A DNA stretch of 64,000 nt from Podocnemis expansa (taxonomy: Eukaryota > Chordata > Testudines > Podocnemididae). A program made the position numbers and the translations under genes. Below are positions 1 through 11,709 of this stretch, piece by piece. The DNA lies in the NCBI GenBank assembly GCA_007922195.1, contig ML682007.1, positions 18,683,414-18,747,413 on the forward strand. Reading direction: 5' to 3'. The notes under the pieces were generated by a model, which searched no databases, was not told the DNA's origin, and saw only the letters and a list, made by a program, of their open reading frames with translations. Each line of letters opens with the position of its first letter. Position 1 is the stretch's first letter.

Positions 1-69
1 GCCTGTGGACCCCGATGAATGGTGGAAGGCTGAATGTGGACCAGCTCGCAAAAAGTTTGAGTACCCCTG
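1..69 (-). mobile_element. Edge of a hAT-type MITE
   Basis: Read on the minus strand the terminus is CAGGGGTACTCAAACTTTTT, a typical hAT-type terminal inverted repeat, ending at position 69. Next to it, 70-77 would be one 8-bp target duplication. The other end lies outside the window. Read on the plus strand the same bases look like an open exon, but the TIR explains them better. Confidence 0.5.
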
Positions 70-77
70 GTCTAAGC

Positions 78-520
78 AGAGGGGGAAAGCTATTGTCTCA
101 GGAGCACTGCATGGTAATGATTGCCAAATGCTGACTTCTTAAATGATGACCACTGAATAGAACCCAGTCTACTCATGTTTTCTTAATTTCAGTCATGAGA
201 ATGCTGGAATTCTTCATTTTAAACAACATTCTGACTGATGAAAAGCAGTGTACAAAAATGTGGTCACACTTTGCACAGTATAAGCCTAATAAAATGTCAC
301 TCAGGTGCTTTGGTGCCAACAGAGAACCATCTGCTTCTCAACCCATCAACCTCCCTCAGTAGATTCAGTTATGGGAGGTTAGCTCTTTCAGAATGTGCAA
401 ACTAAAAGCTGGAGCTACTCAGGAGCTGGGGAATTAAATCAAGCCTACAGCTCTACAGCAAAAGCAATGAGGAAGGAAAATAAGTAACCCATTTAACTGA
501 TGCCATTAAAGATCACTCTG
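78..520. other. Intronic sequence, nothing recognised
   Basis: Ordinary AT-rich intron sequence (UBTD2 intron 2 by inference). I see no exon, no recognisable repeat and no structured motif. Confidence 0.5.
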
Positions 521-1179
521 CTGTACAGCAGGGCAGATAAAAACCAATGATTTTATTTAAAAAAAATTATAAAAATCAGATTTTTCATATTTTTAAAATC
601 ATCAGTAAAATACTAAATTCTCTTTCTCCTTTAAAAAATAACTGTTACAATTAAATCTCATCACAAACATGCTACACCTACTTTTACAGTCTCATAAAAA
701 TGAACTAACAGCTCTAGTCTGTCCACCCTAACTATCACCTCTTGCTTCTTCAAAGTCGTAGGCTTTCAGTTTCTGTTTCTCAGCAGACTAAAGTTACATT
801 TGCAAAGACAGTCACAGGTTGGGTAGGACTGCTGTTGTTGTGTTTATATGGTGGTGGAGCTGGGCCAAGAAAGGCACAGGAGTTAGTTAAGACACCTATC
901 TTAAAGTCAGAGACACAATATGTAGGAAAGGATGGAGGCAGAACAGAAAGATAGTGGAGTGGACTGGAAAGAAAAAGGGAAGAGACTCATTATTCGGCAC
1001 ACACAGAGCTTCCTATATTCCTGAACACTTTCATCATGGCTTCTGGGCACGAGAGAGACCATATCTTGGAATATTTTGAACAAAATTCCATTCCTGGGTA
1101 AAAAAGGAAAATGTGTCAAGCGTAATCAGTGCAAGAAGGTGATGCAGAGCTTAACTGCAAGAATGAAACATCCACAGGC

Positions 1180-1680
1180 AGTCAGCTATGGGGCAGGGTG
1201 GGCAAATGCCCCAGGCTCTGTGCCATGAGAGAGACCCCTCATGCTGGGTCAGGACCCATGCTGACTGTTCTAAATCTCCTGCGCTGGTCAGCCAGCTAGC
1301 CAGGGCAGGAGCAAGCAGGCTGAGAGTCACAGGTGAGCTGGGAGGTCCAGGGGAGCAGGGAAGCAATTGGGGAACCACACGGAGTTGGGGGTTCACTGAG
1401 AACCGAGGGGGGAGGCAGCAGGGGCCAGCAACGCAGCTGTGCTGGCAGCCAACCTTGGGGGGGGGGGCGGTGAGGCAGTGGACAAATAGAAAGGCTATGG
1501 GGGTGAAGGAGAAGCCAGGGGGCAGGCATGGGCCCCAGGAGATGTGCTGGGGCAGGTGCAGCTGGGAGCTGGCAGGTGGTGCTGAGGGAAGGAGGCAGGG
1601 GCCCTGCGAGGGCAAAAGTCAAGGATCACCGCCCCCCCATTGACTTTTGCCCAGGGCCCCATTTACACTAAGACCACCCA
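1180..1680. repeat. GC-rich block inside the hAT element, probably an inserted MITE
   Basis: This GC-rich stretch contrasts sharply with its AT-rich surroundings. It begins near GGGCAAATGCCCCAGGC and ends near TTTTGCCCAGGGCCCC, which look like degenerate inverted ends. It resembles the GC-rich MITEs at 16495 and 28278. Overlapping open frames here are by-products of high GC and are not genes. Borders are uncertain. Confidence 0.4.
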
Positions 1681-2329
1681 GGAAACATCATAATGAAAAC
1701 TGCTCAGTTGGAGAAAATGATGTGGATATGTCTGAAGAACAAATGTGGATCAACTGCTTAGTAACAAATAATTCATTCTGCAATGCATCATTCTTCAAGA
1801 GTCACTCTATGCCTTTTAGCATAAGTGTGATTTAACAAGTAATTTCCCAAGTTGTTTGTCATGCTGAATGTTGCTAGAAAAAAAAGTTTAGTTTAGCTAA
1901 TCTTTATGGCTTATTTAATTAGTTAACTAGGTTTAGACTCTGCCAACTGAGTCTATAGTAAAGAAAGCTGCAGTAAGAGGAATCTACAGTTGCCACTAGA
2001 TATCATTTTCCTATTACGTAATACATGCCTCTTACTTTGGAGCATGACGACTACAGACCATAATGGTAATGCCTTAAATCTATTCCCTATTTTACTACAG
2101 CATAACTCAGCTTTCCCAAGGGAACCCCATCCTACACTTTTCTCAAAAAACAGAAAGCACCAGTGAGTTCAATGGGGCTTACTCCAAAGTTAAGTGCAGT
2201 CAGTCTTAACTTTTTTGTAATTTGGAATCAGATTTACATCCTTGCGGGGGGGGGGGGGGAATTAACTGACTAATAGAGTGAGAAGAACGACTATTCAAAA
2301 TCATTTTACAATTTTGTTTCAGGATCCCA

Positions 2330-4980
2330 CTGAAGTACAAAAGACTGACTGTATCTGCAAAAACTTCCGAGTCATCCATTGCTACTTTTGGCAGCAGTGA
2401 AGCAACTAAACGTTTTTTAAACAACAAAATACCAGTAGCAAACAAAAGATTTCATTTATCCAGTAAAACCATCATCTTGGTATGGGTTTGTACTAAGGAC
2501 CAGTAAATACCAACAAGACACCATAAATGAAAAGATTGCTCAGTTCGTTTATGCCATAAATTCTCCTTTTCACATAGTTAACAATAAGCACTTTACTGAC
2601 ACAGTTGAGTCTTTACAACCTGGCTACACTCCACATGGTAGAGCAGACATTAGTGGAAGGTCACCAGCTATAATGTATGAGAAGAAACTTCAACAGTGTG
2701 TAAGAAATACTGAAGGGAAATTTGCCAGTTTACACCTTGATAGGTGGAACCATGTACACAATAATCCAGTAACATATCTGTGTGACAACAGAACATGGGA
2801 CTGCATCTCTTTCAGGAACAATAGATACACCAGGAAATGCTCACTCAACAGAATATTTAAAAGTGGTAGTGAAAGCTGTAATAAACTGTGAACAAAAATT
2901 CACCTGTCACATGCACAGCTTTATCACAGGCATTGCTGCAAACGTGGCAAAGATGAAAAGACACTTAGAAGAAACGGAAGGAGGCTCTTTAACGACATGT
3001 GACTGAGTCCCCATTTAATGCATCTTTTAGCCACAAATTTAGTATGCCTTCTTCAGACATAAAAGAGAACATTGCTGAAATCACAAAATACTTCCATAAC
3101 AACGATTCTGCTTCAGCTACACTGAAGAGAGCTGGAGTACCCAAACTAATTCCCCCAAGATGTTTGATGGAATTCTGGGGTTGATTGTTTTAAACAATTT
3201 ATTAAGAACTGGGCTAGTCTCATAAAACTTGGTGAAGAAAACCATGATAATAGATGGAAGTATCTCATCCAAAGAAGCTGGATTAAATGGGAATGTAGAA
3301 GATATGCTCAGTATACTGAAACTTATGTCAACAGAGATGGCAGCCATGACGGCCACCCCGCCCCACACATAGCCCCCTGGATTATGCTGCTCTCAGGGAG
3401 GAATGTCTAGTATCGATCTCCCTGATGGGCCTCACTCGCCTGTGTGAGTTTCTTCCTCCCTAGCTTTGTGTCAACAAGAAGGGGGGTGAGTTCCTATCCC
3501 CCCTGAACAGTTTCTCAGCACCCCGTCACCACGAAGGAGGGGTCATTGTCTGGGGTCTCAGTTCCATCATTGGTCCTGACCAGAATCCCACTCCCAAGTG
3601 GCTATTTTTACTCTGGCTGTGCAAAATTCTATTTAAACCCCGTCTCAGCCAGCTTGTTGTTCTCCCACCCTCGAATGCTAAAGGGCACGTCGCAAGCCGG
3701 TCGGACTGATCCCCCAACTGAGACAGGGAGCACCCACCCCCGAGAGCTTTTTTTTTTTTTTTTTTAATTCTTTTTTGGCGTGTACACGAATTGCCAGCCG
3801 AACGATTAAGTAGTGGGATGTTGCAGCTGGTCTGCCCCCTCGCTTTGGGTTCCACTACAGTGCTAGGACAGGTATTATAAGTCAATACAAGCCACCTACC
3901 TCTCTTAATTCTTCTTTTTGGTACCATTTCTGTGAAGTCTTGTTATTCTAGCTTCCTTATTTGAGTTTTGTATAGCTTGTGTAGCTGTTTATTATTCCCC
4001 CTGTATCCTGCATAATCTTTTCATGATATAGATGTTCATTGCCTGGCATAGATTGTTATTTCGTCATATGCTCATTAGCCATATGTATTTTGCATTTTGA
4101 TTGTAAAGTTGTTTGTGGCTCCACTTCTGCTCTAAACTGCTGTCCCCAAATTCCCCCCGCATACACGGGGGGAGTGTGGGAGTTTAGTTTCTCTCATCTG
4201 ATTCCTTCATTCTGCCACCCACCCTTCTTGGCTAGCAAGGAGGAATGGCCTTGAGCCATTGGTAAATATGCGTTGGGTGGGCTGATCAGTGCCTACACCG
4301 ATGCTGGGGCAGTAAAAGGCCAGAAAAGTCCTTGACTTATTATGGCCACCCTCTTGTAGGTTATTGCTCCATACTGTTATTTGGCTATAAGTATTTTAGT
4401 TGGTTGTAAGTGTTTTGCATAGACTTTCATGCTTCATCCTGTTTGGTTATAGGTGTTTTACATAGACTTTCTTGCTCCATACTATTGTTAGATTATAAGT
4501 GTTTTACATAGACTTTGTTGTTCCACACCGTTAGTTGGTTATAAGTTTTATCTAGACTTTCCTGCTCCACATTGTTAATTGGTCACAGGTGTTTATTGTA
4601 TCACTATAAAAGCAGGGTTTTTTTTGTCTACTTGAACTGGTGTCCATTTCATTGGTGGGTGTCGCTGGTCCATCGCAGTTACATCGCAAACCCGGGGTTC
4701 AACAGCTTATATCCATAGCCTTAAACTTCAGAAAAATTGTGCCTGCATAGCTGATGCTGTCAAAATTTGGAAGGCACTTCAAGAGACACTGAAGAAAAAA
4801 CAGGCCATCAAAAGTTAAACTGAGGACAATAAAGAAGGGAGTGCATCTAGCACTAATTCCACCTCATTTTCTGCAAACATTCTCGACCCCAGACATAAAG
4901 GCAGATGCCTAATTTCTCAAAATGATGATGATTACACAAAATACACCCTTCTAGATGTTGCAAAATGCTGTCCTGAACTG
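2330..4980 (+). pseudogene. hAT transposase pseudogene (DUF659-type), split by an LTR
   Basis: Decayed transposase of the hAT superfamily (cut-and-paste DNA transposase, nuclear). Conserved pieces can be read in shifting frames: INEKIAQFVYAINSPF near 2525, PGYTPHGRADISG (the DUF659 start) near 2625, LDRWNHVHNNPV near 2740, and NCEQKFTC then AANVAKMKRHLEE near 2890-2970. Further along are GLNGNVEDMLSILK up to the LTR junction at 3325 and then, beyond the LTR, IADAVKIWKALQETLKKKQ and SANILDPRHKG near 4740-4900. At least two frameshifts and several stops are present, and the reading is also cut by the 1.38-kb LTR. The C-terminal dimerisation part is not clearly readable. No function is retained. 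Confidence 0.75.
3326..4704 (+). mobile_element. Solo-LTR-like element, copy 1
   Basis: A 1379-bp element starting TGTCAAC and ending GGTTCAACA, so it has the TG...CA termini of retroviral-type LTRs. It is inserted in the hAT transposase. Flanks ACTTA (3321-3325) and GCTTA (4705-4709) match 4/5. A copy of the same family lies at 23414. Near the right end is TATAAA (4615-4620), preceded by about five imperfect 43-58 bp tandem units (4360-4600) built on ATAAGTGTTTTACATAGACT. That layout is like a U3 region with repeated upstream elements followed by a short R-U5, but no clear AATAAA follows, so the U3/R/U5 limits are uncertain. No gag, pol or env sequence adjoins it. Small open frames inside are not genes. 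Confidence 0.65.
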
Positions 4981-5584
4981 TAAATTAACACGTCTTGGTG
5001 ATCAGATCTGCACCATTGTTTAAGAACTATGTGATAAACTTAAATCATCACGACAAAATCACTGATTTAAATCAAATCAATGCATCCTGCTGTATAGTAG
5101 ACTAGAAATGCTAAGCAATGCACAGCATGATATAATAGAACTGGTTTGCATTTCTCTAGATAAATATTTTGGTAATAAAACTGAACTTTGAAGTTATTTC
5201 CAATCTGTAAAATACTAAAAAACTGACCATGGCATACTGTCAACTGCCACGCTTTTCAACCCCAAATAGCCACCTTAAAATGTCTATGGGTGAAATGGAA
5301 AAGGCATATTTCAAATACACTCATTCAGATCTAATATTTGACCCCCTGCCTCTCCAACCACCACCCCATCTCCCTTTCACCTGTGAACAGCACATTTAGT
5401 GAGCTCAGAACTACCGTCTCGAGTTCTCCCCCAACTCCATCTCACATCTTCTCTAGTTCAGCTTCTGTCCCTTGCACTTCCCTGGAACTGCTTTCACCCA
5501 AGTCTCTAATTGATCTCTTCCTAGCCTAATCTCAGAACCACTCCATTCTCATGCTCCTTGACCCATCAGCTGCTTTTAACACTG

Positions 5585-5774
5585 GAGACAAGATGAATGA
5601 GGTAGTAGCTTTTATTTGACCAACTTCTGCTGGGGAGAGGGGGGGGAGGGAGGGGGAGGGGGGGAGGGAGAGAGAGAGAAGCTCAGCAACAGAAGATGGC
5701 CCAATAAAAGGCATTACCCTCACTCACTTTGACTCTTATATTCTGGGACTACATAGCTAGAACTATACTGCATC
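5585..5774. repeat. Foldback repeat inserted in the L2 relic
   Basis: The left arm (5587-5640) contains GAGGTAGTAGCTTTTATTTG and ACCAACTTCTGCTGG. The right arm (5688-5765) is the same repeat inverted, with AACAGAAGATGGCCCAATAA and ACCCTCACTCACTTTG. The centre is a G/A-rich simple repeat (5636-5680). Flanks CTTTTAACACTG (5573-5584) and CTTTCAACACTG (5775-5786) match 11/12, so the inverted pair behaves as one inserted unit. Removing it restores the L2 reading across the join. Confidence 0.7.
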
Positions 5775-6995
5775 CTTTCAACACTGTCAGCCATGCTCTT
5801 CTTGAAGTCTTGGCCTCCCCTTGGCTTGCTTGACTCTGTCCTCTCCTGGATCTCCTCCAACCTCTATAATAAAGCTCTCAGCACATCCTTCCGAGAATCA
5901 ATGTCTCCCCTCCAACTTTCTGCAGATGTTCCCAGTGCTCTACCTTTGGTCCCCTTCTCCTCCTCTCTACACCCTCTCTCTGGGGAATCATATCTGCAAA
6001 CATAAATAAAACCACCACCTCAATGCTGACAACTCTCAGTTGTATCTCTCTACTCCAGATCTGTCTGCTCCACTCCCAGCAAATGTCTTGACCTGCCTGT
6101 CTGACATTTTCTCATAGGTGTCTAGCTGTCAGCTCAAGCTCAACATGACTAATACAGAGCTTTGAGCCTATGCCTCTACATTCTCCTTGCTATTGCCTTT
6201 CTTGATCACTGGGGATAGTGCCACCATCCTGCCTGTCATTCAGACCAATAACCTGGGTATCATCTCTGCCACAGACTTCTTTCATGGTCCTCACAGACAG
6301 GCTATGTCTAAATCTGGCAGATTCTTTTTTCATAACACCTTTAAGGTATGACCGTCCCTACCCATCCAGGCAGTTAAAATTCTCATTCTCATTTCAAATC
6401 TTGATTACTGAAACCATTTTTTCTGAGACTGAGAAATGCAACTGTGTCCACCTGTCCAGAATGCTGTTGCAAAGATCGTTTTCCTAGCTTGTCACTTAGA
6501 CCATGCCACCTCTTCCTTTGCATATCTCCACTGGTTCCCCTGCCTTTAGCACACCAAAAATGTTGCTGTTGTCTTCACTTGCAAAAAGACCTTCATGACC
6601 TATTCCCACTCTCCCAGTCATTTCTCATTCACTATCAAGATGTTGACTCCCGCTTATATTCAGCCCACTATGCCAGCTGCCATCACCCCCTCTTATTTTT
6701 AAACAGGCACTTTTGGCTTTTTTCCATGCTGTCCCACACACCTCAGAAGAGCTCGCTTGTAAACCTCTGCAATGCTACCTTATTATCCCCCTTCAAAACT
6801 CTCCTTAACGTTTTTCTGTTCCGTATAACAAACTTGAAAATGGTTTGGCTGCTGCTGCGGCCCTGAAACCACCTCCTCTCATGCTGACTAATACTGCCTC
6901 ATTGCCTTCTAGTATTCCGTCCGCCTCTGCCGTAGGGATGTAACATACTAATTAAAATGGTTCACTGATAAATATTAGTCTGGCCATTTAGATTA

Positions 6996-8232
6996 CTGTA
7001 TATACTCGAGCATAAGCCGATCCGGGAATAAGCCGACCCCCAAATCTGAACTCAAAAAGGGGCAAAAAGTGGTGACCTGGGTATAAGCCGAGGTCTCCTT
7101 TTGGCCTTGGCCCCTATCCCCCACACCCAGTGCTGCTGGCTTCCTCTGGAGTTTCCGACAGATTCCCTACCCCAAAATCACTGCTGCTGCTTTTCCCTTG
7201 CTCCCCTGCTGTCCATTCCTCAATCCTGCCCCCCTGCTCTGCCCTTTCCTCACTTCTCAGTAGCCTGCTTTTGCCTCCTGCTCTGCTCTTTCCTCACTGC
7301 TGCCTCCCTGCTCACTTCTCAGTTTCCTCACTGTTGCCACCCTGTTCCCATCTGCTCTGCCCTTTCCTCACTGCCGTCACTCCTGCAGCTCCCCTGCGTC
7401 GCCCTTTCCTCACTGCTGCCCCCCTGCTCACTTCTCATTTTCCTGCTGTTGCCCCCTGCTCCTCCTGCTGCCACCTGTTCTGCCCTTTCCTCAATGCTGC
7501 CCCCTGCTCACTTCAGTTTCCTGCTGTTGCCCCCCTGCTCCTCCTGCTGCCCCTTACTCCCCCCTTTCCTCACTGCTTCCCTCTGTCCTGCCCTTTCTTC
7601 ACTGCTGCCCCCTCAATACTGCCCCTGCTCACTTCTCAGTTTCCTGTTGCCCCCCTGCTCTGCCCTTTCCTCACTGCTGCCCCCTGCTCCGCCCTTCCCT
7701 CAATGCTGCCCCCTGGTTACTTCTCAGTTTCCTGCTGTTACTCCCCTGTTCCCCAACACCCTTTCTACCCCTTTCCCCGTCACCCCGACCCCTGCTGCCG
7801 CTCTTCCCAGCCTCCCAGGCACCCCCTCCCCAAATCCCCAGGCCGTGTCACCATTTCCCTGGGCTCTCCGAAACCCCCAAGCCCTCCTGCCGCTTTCCCT
7901 AGACTCCCCGACCCCCCCCCATGTCCGCTTCCTGCCGCAGCTTCCCTGGCCCCTCTGAATCCCCCCCTCAATGTCCAAGCTGACCCCCCCCCAGAGCCCC
8001 CTTACTTGGCCGCTCCAGACGCCGGGGTCCCCTCCTTACTCCAGCTGCAGCCCAGCCCTGGCCGACTGCCCAAGATGGCCGCCCAGCAACACCGGGGCTC
8101 CGGCCTGCCACATGGTCAGGGAAACTGCTGGGCTGGGGCTGTTTATCGTATTCTCCCGAGTATAAGCCAAGTGCCTGTTCTGAAGCCAATTTTCAGGCAC
8201 AAAAATCTCAGCTTATGCGCGATGATATACAG
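6996..8232. mobile_element. TA-flanked TIR element with CT-rich minisatellite interior
   Basis: The left end reads CTGTATATACTCGAGCATAA. The right end, inverted, reads CTGTATATCATCGCGCATAA. TA dinucleotides flank both ends (6994-6995 and 8233-8234), as in the Tc1/mariner superfamily. Extra copies of the TIR-proximal motif TATAAGCC occur inside both ends (7083 and 8161). The 7180-7760 interior is a degenerate array built on CTGCTCTGCCCTTTCCTCAC. No transposase is visible, so the element is non-autonomous. Confidence 0.65.
7180..7760 (+). repeat. CT-rich degenerate minisatellite
   Basis: Irregular tandem units of about 40-65 bp share CTGCCCCCTGCTC, GCCCTTTCCTCACTGC and CACTTCTCAGTTTCCTG. The array leaves two overlapping plus-strand frames open for 285 and 370 codons (rich in L, P, S, C), ending at 7958 and 8242. 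These are products of the repeat composition rather than a gene. Confidence 0.75.
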
Positions 8233-8234
8233 TA

Positions 8235-8640
8235 ATACTTAATTAGTTAACTGGCAACTGGTGGTGCAAGGATTAACCAATAGCATGACCATGCTGCTGC
8301 TGCCCAGCGAGGCCAAGGCCCTGGTGGGGACATGGCTTAGGGGTCTGAGATGAGGATCTCAGCTCGGTGTGTGAAGGCTTCTGCTGCCACAGCTGCTGAC
8401 GTGGACCCAGTAGAGCAGACTGGAACATGGGGAGGGAGGGGGAAGATGTGGCAGCACAGGTGCTCAGTCCCCTGCAGAGCTGGGCTTGGGAAGCTACCTG
8501 GGAGCTGAGGGGAGGGAGGATATAAAATTATCCTGGTTAACTATTTAACCAATATAACTTTAATAATTTATAAGGTTACCTTAGTAACTGACATTTAACT
8601 TCCTTACCATACTGCATCATCTATTACCCCTTCCCTTAAA
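8235..8640. other. Repeat-like spacer, unclassified
   Basis: Between the TIR element and the L2 tail is a GC-richer block (8290-8520) bordered by AT-rich stretches containing GTTAACTGGC (8248) and GGTTAACTATTTAACC (8543). It may be part of another MITE into which the 6996 element inserted, since TAGGGATGTAACATAC lies on the other side at 6935, but I could not align clear ends. Confidence 0.3.
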
Positions 8641-8720
8641 ACTTAGACTGTAAACCCTCTGGGATAGGGATGGACTCTTTTTGCTCTGCGTTTGTATTAC
8701 ACCTAGCACAATAAGATCTT

Positions 8721-11420
8721 GGTCCACACGTAGGGATATGATACTATCAAAAGATCCAAAAATCACCTGAAAGGATAAACAGGAAGCATTTTACAGAATG
8801 TGAGGCATCACTTTGTAAAAAGACATACAATATTATTTCTTATATACTGATGACAGGACAGGATAATCTAAGGAATCACACTGCAGGAAGGAAAGAAATC
8901 AACTATGAGGGGCATCTTTATTATTTAAAGGGAAGCACAGCTCAACTGCATCTAAAATTGTTTACTTTACTAATACAAACACTTAAAATATAACTAAAAT
9001 GTGCAAATTCCCCCCCCCCTTTCCTTTACAAGCTGCAGTCAATTTCTAATTTCTACATCTGGTTTATCTTTATGAGCAACAGGGAAGGGAAAAGCCATTT
9101 AAAAAGAAAGAAAAATGGGACTGTAAAGTCACAGAAGTAAGCAGTGGGATTCCAGGGCCAGTGTAGGACCTCGAGATGCATTAAAAATCTTTTGAAACTG
9201 AGCAGAGATTCTTAACGTTGTGCCTTTTAAAAAAGGGACACAAGAAAATATTCAGCAAAAATTCAAATAAATTCAAAATTTCAACTGAAAATTAAAACAA
9301 ACTGGAAAACTTGTCAGAAAGTGCTCAACCACCAGCTATTAACTCTTTGTGTAATGAGAAGCAAGAGATGTTGCCATACTGCTCTTCTATAAGCTAATCC
9401 CATAAACCAAGCTTAGGAGATTTATTGCTCAAGTGAACTGAGTTTCCAGGAACAGACAAAACATGACGTACTTTCAGGCATGAAAAAACATCTTGTCCTA
9501 CACATTTTAATACTCAATGTCACCCACCATACAGCTTTAGCAAGAGGCTGTGCAGAGACAGAACAGTAAATCCTACGTGACAAGACTTTACAAACATGAC
9601 TATGCCATTAAACACAACAGTAAAATGACATGGTTAAAAAAATTCCAAGAAATTGGAAGAGAAATGAGATTAGAAAAATCACTAAACTTCTTACAGTACA
9701 ATCTTTATGCTAGCGTTTCCACAGAAGGACAGGAAGTGCATTATTTACAAGGTTATTACATTTTACATTAATGCAGGGCAAAAACCTGACAGCAAATGAA
9801 AAGAAATACTCCCTTCCAGTTAAGAGACAAAAGGGTTTGCCACAGACTTTTCAAAATACCAGCCTGCCCACAGCTGTCTGTAGTTGGAAATGAGAAGGTC
9901 TTTTTTGTTCTTCATTCTTAGACTACAAAAACTATTCAACAATGATAAAATATTTTTAATAGTGTGTAACAAACAGAAATCTTACAAGATGTTAACTTTG
10001 GTGAAATCTCCGAAAGGGATGACAATTACTGCACCTGACCAGAACTAATACAGCAAACATTTCAAACACACTTTTTCACAGGTTGTGTTTATACAGAGGA
10101 CAGTTTTCTGAAGCAGACCTGAGAGACAAAAGAGCTCCTTTCATGCAAAATTTATTTATTCTAGATGAAAAAATTAAGCGTGCCCTTCTGTTGAAAGGAA
10201 AATATAGAAAGTGAAATACTACATTTTTGTACATGATCCTTTCTATTTTATTGTTAAGCACTGAAATAGTGCTTTGTATATACACAAAATGAAGATAGCA
10301 AAAGTGTAACATCAAAGCAATCAAAGTATAAAAAGACATCAGAACTTGCATCTATACAGCTGCTGTTTTAGTAAGGGAGTCCAGGCACTGAATGCTCTAA
10401 AAGGAGAGCTACCAGTAAGAGTTATAAATGGAAGGTGGGAAAAACATTCCATATGTATTATGTTAGGGTCTTCTCATTTACTTTGGGCATATCAGTAATA
10501 AGAAACCTAATGAGGCAACTTGAAGTGTGAAGGAACTTTTCTGAACTATGACAATTCTGAAAGGCATCAGACATCAATGAACATCTACTGTATAACCCAG
10601 CACAAAGTATTAGCAATGGCAGAAAGTGCAGGCTAAATCAGTCCTCCACATGTGCTGATTTCCTAAAGCTTTCTCCCTGGATCCCCATGTTCATTGCGGC
10701 TACTCTTATTCCTTATGAGACCTTCGGCGGTAATCTCAAGTTATAAGATTAGTATCTCTCTATGAACTTCAAAGAGTGACAACTGTATTGTTCTACTATT
10801 CCTGACATTGTTATTTTTATCAGGATGGATAGCTCTAAAAAGTTTTCTTTTTCAGATATTTAATACTACAAAGGAAGCTAATCTGCTACAAACCTAGTTA
10901 AGTGGTGACTGTGTATGAAGTGCCATATCTCTTACAAAAGATGGAAATCCCACAATCTTTGGACTCCTTATACCCCAATGATATTTTTGATGATGACATT
11001 GATAGAAGTGACTTAATACCCAGCATTCCAAAGCTTTCAGCATGCTGCTGAAGTTTAAAAATTAAATACTAACATGAATCTCCAGTCATTGTAAAATCAT
11101 TCAATAGCATTTTGATGTGAAACCATGACTGATGGGTCAAGGGCCCATGGTGAGAGGTGCTCTTCTGGTCTCAGGTCTGCTTCAGCTACTGCTCAAATGC
11201 TGTTTTGTGTTTTAAGGCAGAGACAACATAATGAGTTACAAAAAGCCTGATGTTGCTGATGACTATTCATCTGGGACTTAAAAAGCCTCTGTCTCATTTG
11301 AAATGGAGCTCTTTCTTTGAACTAGTAAGGAAGGCAACATTCTACATCTTTAGTTCATCATCATAAGAGAACAAGTGATGGACACAGTAGCTTTGAAAAA
11401 AATAACTCTTGTTCTATGTG
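8721..11420. other. Intronic sequence, nothing recognised
   Basis: AT-rich unique-looking sequence on both strands. I see no exon with splice borders, no repeat ends and no RNA-like structure. Short open frames (for example 10076-10351) have no recognisable protein. Confidence 0.5.
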
Positions 11421-11424
11421 TGCA

Positions 11425-11703
11425 TTGTTGCTCTCAGGATATGAGATACAAAGTGGGTAATGGCAGTATCTTGCAGTGGATAAAATTCTGAGAGTGAAAG
11501 AGGCTTCTGAGCTTACACAGAATTCTTCTTTAGCTCTGGGACAGACAGTTTCACAGCTAAATACAAAATAAATCTTGCATTTAGCTGTGACACTGAGTGC
11601 CCTTCCCATATCTGAAAAAGAGGTCAGGGTAAAATCAAAATACTGTCTTTTGTCAATAGAAGGTGGTCCAATAAAGGGTATTTCCTCACCCACTTGGCCT
11701 CCC
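11425..11703. repeat. Foldback repeat (two inverted copies, tiny loop)
   Basis: The left arm (11425-11566) runs through CAGGATATGAGATACAAAGT, GAGCTTACACAGAATTCTTC and CACAGCTAAATACAA. The right arm (11574-11703) runs back through TTTAGCTGTGACACTGAG, CTGAAAAAGAGGTCAG, GGTCCAATAAAGGGTATTTC and CTCACCCACTTGG. It belongs to the same family as 5585-5774 and 34365-34495. The arms are diverged, so the insertion is old. The family consensus (from memory) carries a CTGAAGA...GAAA core like a hammerhead, but this copy has lost it. Confidence 0.65.
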
Positions 11704-11709
11704 TATTGC

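Larger units (their letters stand above)
529..5089 (+). mobile_element. Decayed hAT transposon with nested insertions
   Basis: The left end starts CAGGGCAGATAAAAACCAAT. The right end, read inward on the minus strand, starts CAGGATGCATTGATTTGATT, so the two form imperfect terminal inverted repeats. The flanks are CTGTACAG (521-528) and CTGTATAG (5090-5097), a 7/8 match to an 8-bp target duplication, which is diagnostic for hAT. The interior carries a broken transposase, an LTR insertion (3326-4704) and a GC-rich block (about 1180-1680) that is probably another insertion. Without the LTR the element is about 3.2 kb, a plausible autonomous hAT length. Confidence 0.75.
5330..8720 (+). pseudogene. 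L2-like LINE relic (reverse transcriptase and 3' end) with two nested insertions
   Basis: Remains of a non-LTR retrotransposon of the L2/CR1 group. Readable pieces are LMLLDPSAAFNT (5550-5584), the RT motif, then SHALLEVLASPWLA (5787 on), YTLSLGNHICKHK and QLYLSTPDLSAPLPANVLTC (about 5970-6090), and SSCQLKLN. The RT catalytic YADD box reads NADN at about 6021-6032. A 3' tail resembling TGTAAACCCTCTGGGATAGG and CACCTAGCACAATAAGATC lies at 8648-8720. Many stops and shifts are present. The relic is interrupted by a foldback repeat at 5585-5774 and a TIR element at 6996-8232. Assigning the 8648-8720 tail to this same LINE is an inference. Confidence 0.65.

Noticed and set aside
2..119. Open plus-strand stretch PVDPDEWWKAECGP ending at a GTAATG donor-like site
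   Set aside because: The same bases read on the minus strand give a hAT-type terminal repeat (CAGGGGTACTCAAACTTT). No protein family was recognised and no acceptor is visible.
1151..1643. Overlapping open frames of 108-154 codons on both strands
   Set aside because: They are confined to a GC-rich repeat block within the hAT element and have no recognisable product.
3526..3927. 133-codon minus-strand open frame in the LTR
   Set aside because: It is antisense within a solo-LTR-like repeat, with no matching family, and is broken in the second LTR copy.
7101..8242. Open frames of 285 and 370 codons
   Set aside because: They lie in a CT-rich minisatellite inside a TIR element, overlap each other in two frames, and encode low-complexity L/P/S/C sequence without a domain.
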